Translations under genes and position numbers: made by a program | In this document: in pieces, positions 25,443-33,808 of the stretch | Layout of the letters: every line of letters starts with the position of its first letter | Numbering within the stretch: the stretch's first letter is position 1 | The notes under the pieces: model-generated | The model's database searches: none | Told to the model about the DNA's origin: nothing | Seen by the model: the letters and a program-made list of their open reading frames with translations, nothing else | DNA from: Diaminobutyricibacter sp049994905 | GTDB taxonomy: Bacteria; Actinomycetota; Actinomycetes; Actinomycetales; Microbacteriaceae | Reading direction: 5' to 3' | Length of the DNA stretch: 64,000 nt | Assembly (NCBI RefSeq): GCF_049994905.1 | Contig: NZ_CP188258.1 | Span: 186,001-250,000, forward strand

Positions 25443-26063
25443 TCAGGACGTGTGCGCCGACGCTCGCCCGCCGGCACTCGGCCGCCCGACGATCCGCACC
25501 GCCGGGTCCAGGCACCACGCCGTCACCGCCGGCCAGCGCCCATACCCCGCCGTCAGTTCCAGGTGGCCACCGCCGGGGATGACGATCACGGGTATCCCGA
25601 GCGGCCCACCGAACGCCGTCTCGGCCCCCTCCGGGCAGAACGGGTCGTTGTCGGATGCGACGATCACAGTGGCCGGAGCGTCGGCCGGGAGAGGGGGCCG
25701 CGGCAGCGCACCGAACTCGGCGATCTCGTCGATGCCGGCGATGACCGCAGGGGACGGGGGCGCCACGAGCAGTACGCGGTCTACTGCCGAAACATCCGGG
25801 GCAGAACCCAGCCAGAGCAGCGCGGACAGGCTGTGGCACACCACCGTCACGGGCCGGCCTTCAGCGGCGAGCTCGCCGAGCAACCGCGCGACAGTGGATG
25901 CCCACACCGCGGCCGACGGCGCACTCGCGTCGGGCAGTTGCGGGTACTCCACCCGACGCCCGGCCGCTTGCAGATCGCGCGCGAGCTCGTACTGCCAGTG
26001 GCCTTCCGGCCGGAAGTTCTGCCAGCCGTGCAGGATCAGGAACGCACCATCCTCGTTCGCCAT
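25443..26063 (-). CDS. RBBP9/YdeN family alpha/beta hydrolase
   Basis: A 206-residue serine hydrolase. The first strand gives FLILHGWQNFRPEGHWQYEL. The nucleophile elbow is CHSLS, with Ser near residue 97. The acid region is ASDNDPFCP and the catalytic His lies in GGGHLELTAGYG. These features match the RBBP9/YdeN family. The substrate is unknown. It is convergent with the DGPF gene. Confidence 0.85.
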   Translation of the reverse strand: MANEDGAFLILHGWQNFRPEGHWQYELARDLQAAGRRVEYPQLPDASAPSAAVWASTVARLLGELAAEGRPVTVVCHSLSALLWLGSAPDVSAVDRVLLVAPPSPAVIAGIDEIAEFGALPRPPLPADAPATVIVASDNDPFCPEGAETAFGGPLGIPVIVIPGGGHLELTAGYGRWPAVTAWCLDPAVRIVGRPSAGGRASAHTS

Positions 26064-26180
26064 CCGGCTCTCCTCTCGCGTCCGAAAAGCAAGTATTGCG
26101 CGCGCCGTTGGGCCGCATCCATTCGTGTTTCGCCGTGTTGACGCTAGCGTGGTGGCAGGTTCGCACGGAGGGGTTCAGGA

Positions 26181-26651
26181 ATGCGCAGATCGTCGAGGTT
26201 CGTGGCAGCGGCCGCAGTCGTGTTTTTCGTCGTCGTCGGTGTCTCGGCCTGTTCGTCGACCGACGCGAAAGACCAGACCGTGGTGTCGCCGACCACCTCG
26301 GAAGGCCCGGTCACCGGTTTCGTGCGCGACGGCCAGGTGCTGCATGTCTCGCGCAATGACGTCAGCGTGAACATCCAGGCGTCGGGGGGCGAGCTGATCG
26401 TGCAGGGCGACGGCCTGACCGTGACGGTTTCCGGCAACGTGGGCGACCTCATCCTGACCGGCTCGAACAACACGGTCACGTCGGGCGACGCCGACTGGCT
26501 CGAGGTGAACGGCTCGAGCAACACCGTCAAGGCGGGCGGCGTGAGCAGCACGGTGCGCATCGAAGGGTCGCGCAACGACGTCTCGTTCAGCGGCGGACCG
26601 AGCGTGCGCGTGCGCGGAACCAACAACACCGTCAACGGCAAGCCGCAGTAG
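26181..26651 (+). CDS. DUF3060 lipoprotein
   Basis: A 156-residue exported lipoprotein with a lipobox near residue 24 (VGVSACSS). The mature part is a repetitive beta-helix-like DUF3060 domain in which Asn-Asn-Thr-Val turns recur (GSNNTVTSG, GSSNTVKAG, GTNNTVNGK). DUF3060 proteins are common actinobacterial lipoproteins of unknown function. A Shine-Dalgarno (GGAGGGG...AGGA) precedes ATG 26181. It is divergent from the hydrolase gene. Confidence 0.85.
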   Translation: MRRSSRFVAAAAVVFFVVVGVSACSSTDAKDQTVVSPTTSEGPVTGFVRDGQVLHVSRNDVSVNIQASGGELIVQGDGLTVTVSGNVGDLILTGSNNTVTSGDADWLEVNGSSNTVKAGGVSSTVRIEGSRNDVSFSGGPSVRVRGTNNTVNGKPQ

Positions 26652-26786
26652 CTGATGCGCCGCTGACGCGCGGCAGGATGACGCGGTGCACACCGCGTTC
26701 CCAGCGGGCGCCTAGCGGACACGCAAGCTGCGTCGCTAACGTTCCCCTCTGACCATCGATCGTGAACATGCCAGGCAGGGGGAGCG

Positions 26787-27356
26787 ATGCGCAAACTCTT
26801 CTGGACCCTCTGCGCCCTGGTCGTCGGCGGCACCCTGGTCGTCGCAGCGACGCTCGCGGCACCGACGTTCCTCACCCAGGCGCAGGCCAAGGCCGTCGCG
26901 GTGACCTGCCCGTCAGTTCCCGCGGTCATGGTCGGCACCATCCGTGTGCCGGCCGGTCCGGTCGCCGGTTACTGCCAGGATCAACTCGTGAACGCCGCGC
27001 ACATCATGAACGCGGCACGCAACCTCGGGATCGGCACGCACACGCAGGCGATCGGCGTCATGACGGCGATGGGCGAGTCCGGCCTCCGCAACCTGGACCA
27101 CGGCGACACGGCCGGCCCGGACAGCCGCGGGATCTTCCAGCAGCGTGCCAACGGCGCGTGGGGCACCCTGGCAGACCGGATGGACCCGTACACGGCCGCA
27201 ACGAACTTCTTCACCAAGCTCGTCAACCTGCCGGACTGGAAGAGTCTGACTCCGACCGAGGCGGCCCATGCCGTGCAAGTGAACGCCGACCCGAACTATT
27301 ACTCCGCGTACTGGATCGACGCCCAGAAGGTCGTCTCCGCGCTGTCGACGTCCTGA
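26787..27356 (+). CDS. secreted lysozyme-like protein
   Basis: A 189-residue exported protein. A signal peptide covers about 1-37 (ending QAKAVA). The domain from about residue 70 resembles the lysozyme-like fold of actinobacterial phage-type and NlpC-associated transglycosylases: AIGVMTAMGESGLRNLDHGD, then SRGIFQQRANGAWGT, then YTAATNFFTKL. The Glu in MGESGLRN is the likely catalytic acid. It would cut or bind peptidoglycan outside the cell. It is a single-domain protein with no wall anchor, and GGGGGAG precedes its ATG. Confidence 0.7.
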   Translation: MRKLFWTLCALVVGGTLVVAATLAAPTFLTQAQAKAVAVTCPSVPAVMVGTIRVPAGPVAGYCQDQLVNAAHIMNAARNLGIGTHTQAIGVMTAMGESGLRNLDHGDTAGPDSRGIFQQRANGAWGTLADRMDPYTAATNFFTKLVNLPDWKSLTPTEAAHAVQVNADPNYYSAYWIDAQKVVSALSTS

Positions 27357-27377
27357 CCGCCGCCGAGCGGTGACCTG

Positions 27378-27400
27378 TGCACGCGGGGGACCAGCGTGCA
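27378..27400. terminator. weak hairpin between the lysozyme-like and polyketide genes
   Basis: TGCACGC (27378-27384) and GCGTGCA (27394-27400) make a 7-bp stem with a 9-base loop. It may end the secreted-protein transcript. Confidence 0.35.
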
Positions 27401-27456
27401 GGTGTCCATCTCACATCTCGGGGGTAGATCTCCACCTCGCGTGATACGTTGCGCTT

Positions 27457-28527
27457 GTGACCCGAATAGTGGCGGTCGCTCCCGCCCTCCCGGCCCGTTC
27501 ATACACGCAGGCCGAGATCACCGCGGCCTTGCTCGCGATGATCACGACGGACCCCGGCCGGCAGGCCGTGATGAAGCGCATCCACGCCGCGAGCGGCGTC
27601 GAGACACGCAACCTGGTCATGCCCCTCGAGCAGTACAGCACACTGGCGTCGTTCCGTGAGTCGAACGATTTCTGGATCGCAGAAGGCACCACTCTCGCAG
27701 AGCGTGCCCTGGTGGATGCGCTGGCCCTCGCCGGTCTGGTGGCCGCCGACGTCGACTTCCTGCTCTTCACATCCGTGACCGGCATCGCCGCCCCGTCGAT
27801 CGATGCCCAGCTGGTGTCCCGGCTTGGGCTGCGACCCGACGTCAAGCGCCTGCCGTCTTTCGGCCTCGGATGCGTTGCCGGCGCCGCAGGGATCGCGCGC
27901 GTACACGACTACCTGGTCGGGCATCCGAACGAGGTCGCTGTGCTGCTGTCGGTCGAGCTCTGCTCGCTGACCGTGCAGGCGAGCGACGATTCGATGGCGA
28001 ACATCGTCGCCAGCGGACTCTTCGGTGACGGCGCAGCAGCCGTGGTGATGGTCGGCGACCAGCGCGCCCAGCAGCTCGGGATCGGCGGCCCGGAGGTCAT
28101 CGACACCCGCAGCCGCATCTACCCGAACACCGAGGACGTGATCGGCTGGGACATCGGCGGCACCGGTTTCCGTATCGTTCTCAGTGCGGGCGTTCCGGAG
28201 GTGATCGACCACAATTTCGCGGATGATGCGGCCGGCCTGCTCGACCGCCACGGGCTGACGATCGCGGATGTCGGTGTCTGGGCTGCGCATCCGGGTGGCC
28301 CGAAAGTGCTCGAAGCGTTCTCGCGCGCACTCGACCTTCCCGATGGCGCGCTCGATGCCAGCTGGCGGTCGCTGGCGCGCGTCGGCAACCTCTCGTCGGC
28401 GGCGGTGCTGCATGTGCTCGCCGAGCTCATGGATGCGCACCCTCAGGCCGGCACGAACGGCCTGCTGTTCGCGCTCGGCCCCGGCGTCACAGCCGAACTC
28501 GTACTGCTGCGCTGGGTGGACGCGTGA
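27457..28527 (+). CDS. type III polyketide synthase, SrsA-like
   Basis: A 356-residue chalcone-synthase-fold enzyme with the full catalytic triad: Cys139 (FGLGCVAGAAG), His278 (WAAHPGGPKV) and Asn311 (GNLSSA). It condenses an acyl starter with malonyl-CoA units. The two genes that follow encode a membrane methyltransferase and a flavoprotein. This is the order of srsA-srsB-srsC, which makes methylated, hydroxylated alkylresorcinols (phenolic lipids) in Streptomyces griseus. That product class is inferred from gene order. The start is GTG 27457, with a possible extended -10 (TGATACGTT) close upstream. Confidence 0.88.
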   Translation: MTRIVAVAPALPARSYTQAEITAALLAMITTDPGRQAVMKRIHAASGVETRNLVMPLEQYSTLASFRESNDFWIAEGTTLAERALVDALALAGLVAADVDFLLFTSVTGIAAPSIDAQLVSRLGLRPDVKRLPSFGLGCVAGAAGIARVHDYLVGHPNEVAVLLSVELCSLTVQASDDSMANIVASGLFGDGAAAVVMVGDQRAQQLGIGGPEVIDTRSRIYPNTEDVIGWDIGGTGFRIVLSAGVPEVIDHNFADDAAGLLDRHGLTIADVGVWAAHPGGPKVLEAFSRALDLPDGALDASWRSLARVGNLSSAAVLHVLAELMDAHPQAGTNGLLFALGPGVTAELVLLRWVDA

Positions 28528-28645
28528 TCAGGCCGAACGCGTGATCAGGGCGACACGTGATCAGGGCGACACAGTGTCGGGCAGCGACGTGATCGGGGCG
28601 GCGAGATGATCTGGGCTGAGACGTGATCTGGGCTGAGACGTGATC
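28524..28645. repeat. eight tandem ~17-bp repeats spanning stop to start codon
   Basis: Units begin at 28524, 28541, 28557, 28574, 28589, 28606, 28623 and 28640, with a consensus near GTGATCWGGGCKGASAC. The fourth unit is the most degenerate. The first unit contains the stop codon of the polyketide synthase and the last supplies the GTG start of the methyltransferase, so the array fills the whole intergenic space. Confidence 0.9.
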
Positions 28646-29182
28646 TGGTACACCGTGCTGATCCTCGCGACCGGTCTCGAGCGCATCGCCGAACTGATCG
28701 TCTCGACCCGCAACGCGAAGTGGTCGTTCGCACGCGGGGGCGTCGAGCATGGCCGCCGGCATTTCGGGCCGATGGTCGCTCTGCACGTCGGAATGCTGCT
28801 CGCATGTCTCGCCGAGGTGTGGATCGGCGGCCGCCCGTTCATCCCGTGGCTCGGCTGGCCGATGCTGGTGCTCGTCTTCGCCAGCCAGGCGCTGCGCTGG
28901 TGGTCCATCGCCGTGCTCGGTCACCGCTGGAACACCCGAGTGATCATCGTTCCGGGGCTGCCTCTCGTCGACCGTGGCCCCTACCGCTGGTTCAAGCATC
29001 CCAACTATGTCGCGGTCGTCGTCGAGGGGATCGCGCTGCCCCTCGTGTACACGGGCTGGATCACGGCGCTGACCTTCACCGTGCTGAACGCGGTGCTGCT
29101 GCTGCGCTTCCGGCTGCCGTGCGAGAACACGGCGCTCGCGTCGCTGCCGGCGGCGACAACGGACCGCTCCTCGGTGCAATGA
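28640..29182 (+). CDS. isoprenylcysteine carboxyl methyltransferase-like (SrsB-like) protein
   Basis: A 180-residue integral membrane methyltransferase with about five helices. The ICMT signature is VPGLPLVDRGPYRWFKHPNY near 115, followed by a terminal motif with RLPCENTAL. In srsABC-type clusters this protein O-methylates the alkylresorcinol made by the upstream synthase. The GTG 28640 start lies in the last copy of a tandem repeat and has no clear Shine-Dalgarno. Its stop overlaps the flavoprotein start (ATGA). Confidence 0.85.
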   Translation: MIWYTVLILATGLERIAELIVSTRNAKWSFARGGVEHGRRHFGPMVALHVGMLLACLAEVWIGGRPFIPWLGWPMLVLVFASQALRWWSIAVLGHRWNTRVIIVPGLPLVDRGPYRWFKHPNYVAVVVEGIALPLVYTGWITALTFTVLNAVLLLRFRLPCENTALASLPAATTDRSSVQ

Positions 29183-30339
29183 GCGAGGAGCCCGGCGCGG
29201 GCCGCGGCGCAGACGCAGGTCGTGCCGGCCCAGGTTCCCCCGAGGTGCGCTCGGGCGCCCCCGGCGCCGACCCGGGCGCCCCCCAGGCAGGCTCGCGCGC
29301 CCTCGACGCCGACCTGATCGTGGTCGGTGGCGGCCCGGTCGGTCTCGCCGCCGCGATCGAAGCGCGCGCCGCCGGGCTCGACGTGCTCGTGGTCGAACAG
29401 CGCGGCGGACCGATCGACAAGGCGTGCGGCGAGGGACTCATGCCCGGCGCGCTTGCGGCGCTGCACCGTCTCGGCGTCGACCCTGCGGGCTGCGATTTCC
29501 ACGGGATCGCCTACGTCAGCGCGACCCAGCGTGTGGAGCACCGCTTCGACGGCGAGACCGGACGGGGCGTGCGACGAACCGTGCTGCACGCGGCGATGGC
29601 CGGTCGGGTGGCCGAGTTGGGCATCCCGGTCGTGCGCGGGCGCGTCACCGCCGTGACCCAGGGCGAGCGTCGCGTGCGCGTCGGCTGGGATGGCGGCGGG
29701 GCGAGCGCGAGCTGGGTGATCGCCGCCGACGGGCTGCACTCGACGGTGCGGAGGCTTGTCGGATGCGAACGACCGCCGGTGGCGGCGGCGAAGCGACGGT
29801 TCGGCATCCGCCGGCATTTCGAGGTCGCGCCCTGGAGCGATCTCGTCGAAGTGCACTGGACGCCCGACATCGAGGCCTACGTCACGCCGGTCGATGCGGG
29901 AACGGTGGGCGTCGCCCTCCTGGGGCCGCCGCATGTCGATTTCGACGACGCGCTCGCTCGCATCCCAGAGCTCGCCGGCCACCTCGACGGCGCTGCCGCC
30001 CTGAGTTCGACGCGCGGCGCGGGGCCGATGCGCCAGCGGACCACCCGCCGTGTCGCGGGGCGGGTGCTACTGGCGGGGGATGCGTCCGGTTACGTCGACG
30101 CCCTCACGGGCGAAGGATTGAGGGTCGGGTTTGCGCAGGCGCGCTCGGCCGTGCGCAGCATCGCGGATGGTGACCCGACGCGCTACGAGCGTGCCTGGTC
30201 GCGGGACACCCGGGACTTCCGCATCCTCACCAGCGCCCTCGTCGCTGCAGCGCGTTCTCCCCTTCGGGCACGGATCGTGCCGGCCGCGGCGGCGAGTCCG
30301 GCACTGTTCGGACGGATCGTCGACCGGCTTGCGCGCTGA
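29179..30339 (+). CDS. FAD-dependent monooxygenase (SrsC-like / geranylgeranyl reductase-like)
   Basis: A 386-residue flavoprotein. After an unusual 45-residue Gly/Ala/Pro-rich tail comes the dinucleotide site LIVVGGGPVGLAAAIEA, then ACGEGLMP, and the second FAD motif VLLAGDASGYVDALTGEGL near 300. It belongs to the group holding aromatic hydroxylases and geranylgeranyl reductases. As the third gene of an srsABC-like set it probably hydroxylates the resorcinol ring towards a quinone. The ATG overlaps the methyltransferase stop. Confidence 0.85.
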   Translation: MSEEPGAGRGADAGRAGPGSPEVRSGAPGADPGAPQAGSRALDADLIVVGGGPVGLAAAIEARAAGLDVLVVEQRGGPIDKACGEGLMPGALAALHRLGVDPAGCDFHGIAYVSATQRVEHRFDGETGRGVRRTVLHAAMAGRVAELGIPVVRGRVTAVTQGERRVRVGWDGGGASASWVIAADGLHSTVRRLVGCERPPVAAAKRRFGIRRHFEVAPWSDLVEVHWTPDIEAYVTPVDAGTVGVALLGPPHVDFDDALARIPELAGHLDGAAALSSTRGAGPMRQRTTRRVAGRVLLAGDASGYVDALTGEGLRVGFAQARSAVRSIADGDPTRYERAWSRDTRDFRILTSALVAAARSPLRARIVPAAAASPALFGRIVDRLAR

Positions 30340-30377
30340 ATCATGCGCACCGGCATCCGGTATATGAGATGCACAGT

Positions 30378-30483
30378 ACTTTGAATGCTTTTATAAGAAG
30401 TTTTAACCGGTGATTTACGCGCCCTTCTCAGGATCAACCGGTATTCCTTGTATTAGTGCCACAGCACGACTGTTATTCAAAGT
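30378..30483. promoter_or_regulatory. AT-rich leader with inverted and direct repeats
   Basis: ACTTTGAAT (30378-30386) and ATTCAAAGT (30475-30483) are inverted copies. Two AACCGGT boxes lie at 30405-30411 and 30436-30442, 31 bases apart. The stretch is much richer in A and T than its surroundings and precedes a possible DNA-binding protein gene, so autoregulation is plausible. Confidence 0.35.
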
Positions 30484-30504
30484 TCGGAAGAAGGACGACC
30501 ATCG

Positions 30505-30777
30505 ATGAGCCACGTAGAGGCTGACCCCGATTCCGGCGAATATGCAGGTGAACGTCGACGAACCACAATCACCTTCTACCTGTCGGAGCTGCTGCGAAAC
30601 CGTGCACGCGCTGCCTACCGGACCACGTCGTTCGCTGAGCAGGACTCCAGCTGGTCCGACATGCTCGGAAAGGCCCTGCTCGCCGAGGTGGAGCGCAGGG
30701 AGCGCGTCCACAACTACGGTGAGCCGTTCGTCGGCGGCGAAGAGCCGCTCACCCCGGGCCGTCCGATCGGGTTCTGA
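30505..30777 (+). CDS. small ribbon-helix-helix-like / partition-like protein
   Basis: A 90-residue basic protein. A disordered N-terminus is followed by RRTTITFYLSELLRNRARAAYRTT, which has the strand-helix look of ribbon-helix-helix DNA-binding proteins, and a second helix DMLGKALLAEVERRER. It resembles small centromere-binding proteins of actinobacterial plasmids, but no ParA-type ATPase lies next to it. The AT-rich leader and its isolation suggest it may have come from a plasmid. The function is inferred and uncertain. GGAAGAAGG precedes the ATG. Confidence 0.6.
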   Translation: MSHVEADPDSGEYAGERRRTTITFYLSELLRNRARAAYRTTSFAEQDSSWSDMLGKALLAEVERRERVHNYGEPFVGGEEPLTPGRPIGF

Positions 30778-30807
30778 CCCGGTGCCGGATGGCAGCTGAA
30801 AACGACC

Positions 30808-30853
30808 CGGCCGGGTCGACCACGTTCCTGTGTGGAACGGGACGACCCGGCCG
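30808..30853. terminator. long interrupted hairpin, convergent gene ends
   Basis: CGGCCGGGTCG (30808-30818) pairs with CGACCCGGCCG (30843-30853). An inner stem, CGTTCC/GGAACG, lies around 30823-30839. It is placed to stop transcription from both sides. Confidence 0.75.
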
Positions 30854-30883
30854 ACTCTGTTCAGCTCAATCGGCTGGTTCAGC

Positions 30884-31306
30884 TCATACAGGGCTGACTG
30901 CGTAAGTGACTGCCTGGCCAGGAGTGCTCAGGATCACGGTGTACTTCGGACCGTCGTAGATGGTCGTGCTGGTGGGGGTGGCCTGCGGGTTCGGCTCCGC
31001 CTTGAAGCCGGCCTTCTCGAGGGCGGCCTTCGCGTCAGCGAAGCCGGTGGTCGAGGTGGGGATGACGGTGACGCTCCAGCCCTTGTCGGCGTCGCCCGTG
31101 GCGACAAGGATCTTGCCGTCGACGATGGGCACATCGCTCTTGGGGAAGCTCGACGGGAGCTTCGCTGCAGAGGTGGTCGAGCTTGCGCTCGAGCTGGACG
31201 TGCTGCCGGAGGGGGAGGCCGTCGAGCAGCCGGCCAATCCACCTCCCACTGCGATCGTGATGGCCAGTGCGGCCGGGACGAACAACTTCTTGCGTGAAAG
31301 GTGCAT
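30884..31306 (-). CDS. putative lipoprotein with PASTA-like C-terminal domain
   Basis: A 140-residue exported protein. Its signal peptide ends in a lipobox (GGGLAGCSTAS, Cys near 26), followed by a Ser/Thr linker. The C-terminal half (DVPIVDGKILVATG, then FADAKAALEKAGF) resembles one PASTA-type unit, but similarity is weak. It would sit on the outer face of the membrane. ATG 31306 (MHLSRKK) was chosen over upstream starts because the signal peptide begins there. The 363 bases upstream hold an AT-rich promoter-like stretch and a palindromic repeat. Confidence 0.75.
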   Translation of the reverse strand: MHLSRKKLFVPAALAITIAVGGGLAGCSTASPSGSTSSSSASSTTSAAKLPSSFPKSDVPIVDGKILVATGDADKGWSVTVIPTSTTGFADAKAALEKAGFKAEPNPQATPTSTTIYDGPKYTVILSTPGQAVTYAVSPV

Positions 31307-31540
31307 TTTTGTGATTCCTACTGTGTTCGATGATTTCGACTGGTTTCGCATATGAAATACGTGTGTTGCAAACACAAAAGTTTACTCTCGGCCGCCCGCG
31401 TGGGCGAGCCGGGTGGGCCCGATCGGTCGGCTTCGGGTACCTGTCACAGGCCGGCGGATTGTTCTGTGCGCGGCAATGCACTACCCGTTCATGCTGGCAC
31501 GGCCCTCCGACATCCGAAAATGTGCCGAACGTGACAACTG

Positions 31541-31578
31541 CGGTCGAGCGTGCCGTGCGGGGCGGTCACGCTCGACCG
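31541..31578. repeat. palindromic GAGCGTGCC-type element
   Basis: CGGTCGAGCGTG (31541-31552) is inverted exactly at 31567-31578. Further GAGCGTGC/CACGCTCG half-copies follow to about 31628. It belongs to the same family as the elements at 9383 and 52143. It lies past the 3' end of the phosphotransferase gene. The rest of 31307-31669 holds no gene that I can support. Confidence 0.65.
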
Positions 31579-31669
31579 GAGCGTGCACGCTCGGGCGGCT
31601 CAGCGCGCCCGGGGCGGTCACGCTCGCCCGGTGCGGGCACAGCGGGCTCCGCGCGCTCCGCCGCCACCT

Positions 31670-32641
31670 TCACGTCGCGGTGAAAGCAGAGCGGGCTCGG
31701 TCGGCGATCGCGCGTCCCCGCTCGCGGCTCTCGACGACGAGTTCGGCCGCCTCTGCCGGGCCGATGCGCCCCGCAGCCAGGTTCCAGGCGACGAAGACCA
31801 GGTGACGGGCACGGACCATCCCTGCGAGGCGGTCGATCTCGGCGGACTCCAGCGCCAGGTGACGGCGGTAGCCGGCCGCGAGCAGGTCGATGCGGCGCAG
31901 GTCTTTGCCGCCCTCGACCCACAGCAGGAAGGCGAGGGACCAGATTCGAGGGCCGCGACCTGCTCCGGTCCAGTCGACGACGACCATCCGCCGATCGCTC
32001 GTCGCGACGACATTGGCGAGCACGAAATCCGGATGCGTGAACGCTTGCGGAAGCCCGGCGCCATCGTCGGTTCCTTCGAGCTCCGCGAGCACGGCGTCGA
32101 GGGATGCGCGGTCGCCGGCGATCGCCGACGCCGATGCGGTTCGAACCCATTCGCGGGCCGCGTCCAGTTCGGCCGCCGGGAACCCCTCGCCCGCGTGATG
32201 CCACGCGCCGCCCGCCTGCGGGGGCGCGTCCTCGTCGAGAGGCAGCGCATGCAACGTGCTGAGCATGGCGCCCAGCTCCCGCAGGCCGCCTGCGTCTTTC
32301 ACGGTGGCCCGGCGCAACTCCCGCGCGACCGGGTGAACGAATTCCGTCACGAGGACCGGCGACGTCTCGAGCGTCGAGACCGGGTCGCGGGTGGCGACCC
32401 GCTCGGCTGGAAACTCATTCTGCTCGAGCCACGCCAGGGTCGCGGCATCGGCAGTGACCGCCGCGACCGGGCGACGGGCAGGGAAGATCCGCGCAACCCA
32501 GTCGGGCCCGTCATCGCGTTCGACACGCATCACGCCGGAATCGAGCTGCTGCACGCCGGCGACCTCGATCCCGTACTGGGATGAGAGGTGCGCGGCCAGT
32601 GCGGCGGTGTCGACGTCAGGCGAAGAGATCGATCCGAACAC
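31670..32641 (-). CDS. aminoglycoside phosphotransferase (APH)-fold kinase
   Basis: A 323-residue protein-kinase-like small-molecule phosphotransferase. The N-lobe has QQLDSGVMRV and WVARIFPA. The catalytic and metal-binding loop appears as FTHPDFVLANVV followed by MVVVDWTGAGRGP: the catalytic Asp in HPDFVLAN and the VDW metal Asp. The usual catalytic Asn position is shifted. The family phosphorylates antibiotics, choline, homoserine or sugars; the substrate cannot be read here. The GTG 32641 start gives VFGSISSP. It follows the phosphatase gene by 32 bases. Confidence 0.8.
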   Translation of the reverse strand: MFGSISSPDVDTAALAAHLSSQYGIEVAGVQQLDSGVMRVERDDGPDWVARIFPARRPVAAVTADAATLAWLEQNEFPAERVATRDPVSTLETSPVLVTEFVHPVARELRRATVKDAGGLRELGAMLSTLHALPLDEDAPPQAGGAWHHAGEGFPAAELDAAREWVRTASASAIAGDRASLDAVLAELEGTDDGAGLPQAFTHPDFVLANVVATSDRRMVVVDWTGAGRGPRIWSLAFLLWVEGGKDLRRIDLLAAGYRRHLALESAEIDRLAGMVRARHLVFVAWNLAAGRIGPAEAAELVVESRERGRAIADRARSAFTAT

Positions 32642-32673
32642 GTGCTGAGAGTACCCCAGCGAGCGGCTCGGTC

Positions 32674-33351
32674 TCAGCCGAGAAGAAGCGCGTTGAGCTG
32701 GTCCGTCGAGTGCACGACCGCGATGGCCCCGGCAGCCTCGGCAGGCGAGCCGTAGCCCCACTCGACGAGGATCGTCGGCAGGCCGTGCTCGGCCGCGCCT
32801 TCGACGTCGTGCGAACGGTCGCCGACCATGACAGTCTGCGAAAGGTCGACGCCCTGCTCGGTGAGGCGACGCAGCGCCTCGGCCACGACATCCCCCTTCG
32901 CGCTGCGCGTCTCGTCTTCGGATGCTCCGCAGATGACGTCGAAGTATTCGGTGAGGCCGAAGTGGTCGAGAATGCGACGGGCCTGGAGTTCGGGTTTGCT
33001 GGTCGCGACGGCGAGCGGGATGCCCGCATCCGTGAGCCGCTTCAGAACGCCGCGCACGCCAGGGAAGACGGCGGAGTCGAATGCGCCGTCGGCGTGGTAG
33101 CTGGTCCGGTAGATGGCGAGCGCCTCGCGGGCCTCGGCGTCGGTCATGTGCGCGAACTCGCGGAACGAGTCCAGCAGCGGCGGGCCGACGTATTCGACGA
33201 GTTCAGCGGGGGAGGGGATGGGCAGGCCGAGGGTCTGGAGGGTTGCTGCGATCGACTTGGTGATGCCGGGAGCAGAGTCTGTGATTGTGCCGTCGAGGTC
33301 GAACAGGACGCAGGTCCAGGTGCGAGTGACGGTCAGTGTCGGGTTTGTCAT
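32674..33351 (-). CDS. HAD-superfamily phosphatase, phosphoglycolate phosphatase-like
   Basis: A 225-residue HAD hydrolase with its four motifs: nucleophile FDLDGTITDS, ATSKPELQ, the Lys in RSAKGDVVAEAL, and VGDRSHDVEGA. The helical cap between motifs 1 and 2 marks subclass I, like Gph. It would remove phosphate from a small metabolite. ATG 33351 was chosen; an upstream extension lacks protein-like sequence. It is in line with the APH-type gene downstream. Confidence 0.88.
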   Translation of the reverse strand: MTNPTLTVTRTWTCVLFDLDGTITDSAPGITKSIAATLQTLGLPIPSPAELVEYVGPPLLDSFREFAHMTDAEAREALAIYRTSYHADGAFDSAVFPGVRGVLKRLTDAGIPLAVATSKPELQARRILDHFGLTEYFDVICGASEDETRSAKGDVVAEALRRLTEQGVDLSQTVMVGDRSHDVEGAAEHGLPTILVEWGYGSPAEAAGAIAVVHSTDQLNALLLG

Positions 33352-33388
33352 AACCGTCCAATAGTAGGTTCGTACGTTCGAGGTTTGC

Positions 33389-33808
33389 TCAACGTCCGCT
33401 GAGAGCGGATTCGATGTGAGAGCGGGCGACCACCATCGTATTCGTGCCTGGATTGAACTGCACTGCAACGAAATCCGCAGATTCGATGAGCGCGAGGGCC
33501 TCCCGCGAAGGGATGATGATCGCCTGCACCTTGACGCCCTTCTTCACCGCTGCGCCGACCGCGTCCTTGAGTGCTTTCATGGACGTGAACAGGGGAAGTA
33601 CCGGCTCACCTGCAGTGGATGCGATGGTGCGGATGCGCGTACCCGTCGCGTCTGTCGACCCCGTGACATCCACGACCAGGCCACCGGTGAGCGCGGCGTC
33701 GAGCAGGGCATCCAGCGCTTCGAGTGTCGGCTCGGCGTTGATCGCATCCAATGCTTTACGTACAGCAACATTCTCGTAACTTTGCGGGAACCGACCGGCA
33801 GGGCTCAT
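33389..33808 (-). CDS. SseB-like family protein
   Basis: A 139-residue protein with an SseB-type N-terminal fold: ALDALLDAALTGGLVVDVTG, then EPVLPLFTSMKAL, then FVAVQFNPGTNTMVV. In Actinobacteria such small SseB proteins are common and uncharacterised. The start ATG overlaps the nucS stop by one base (TGATG), so it is translated with NucS. A functional link to DNA repair is only suggested by this coupling. Confidence 0.82.
   Translation of the reverse strand: MSPAGRFPQSYENVAVRKALDAINAEPTLEALDALLDAALTGGLVVDVTGSTDATGTRIRTIASTAGEPVLPLFTSMKALKDAVGAAVKKGVKVQAIIIPSREALALIESADFVAVQFNPGTNTMVVARSHIESALSGR

Noticed and set aside
28524..28645. CRISPR array
   Set aside because: The repeats are about 17 bases with no spacers between them and no cas genes nearby.
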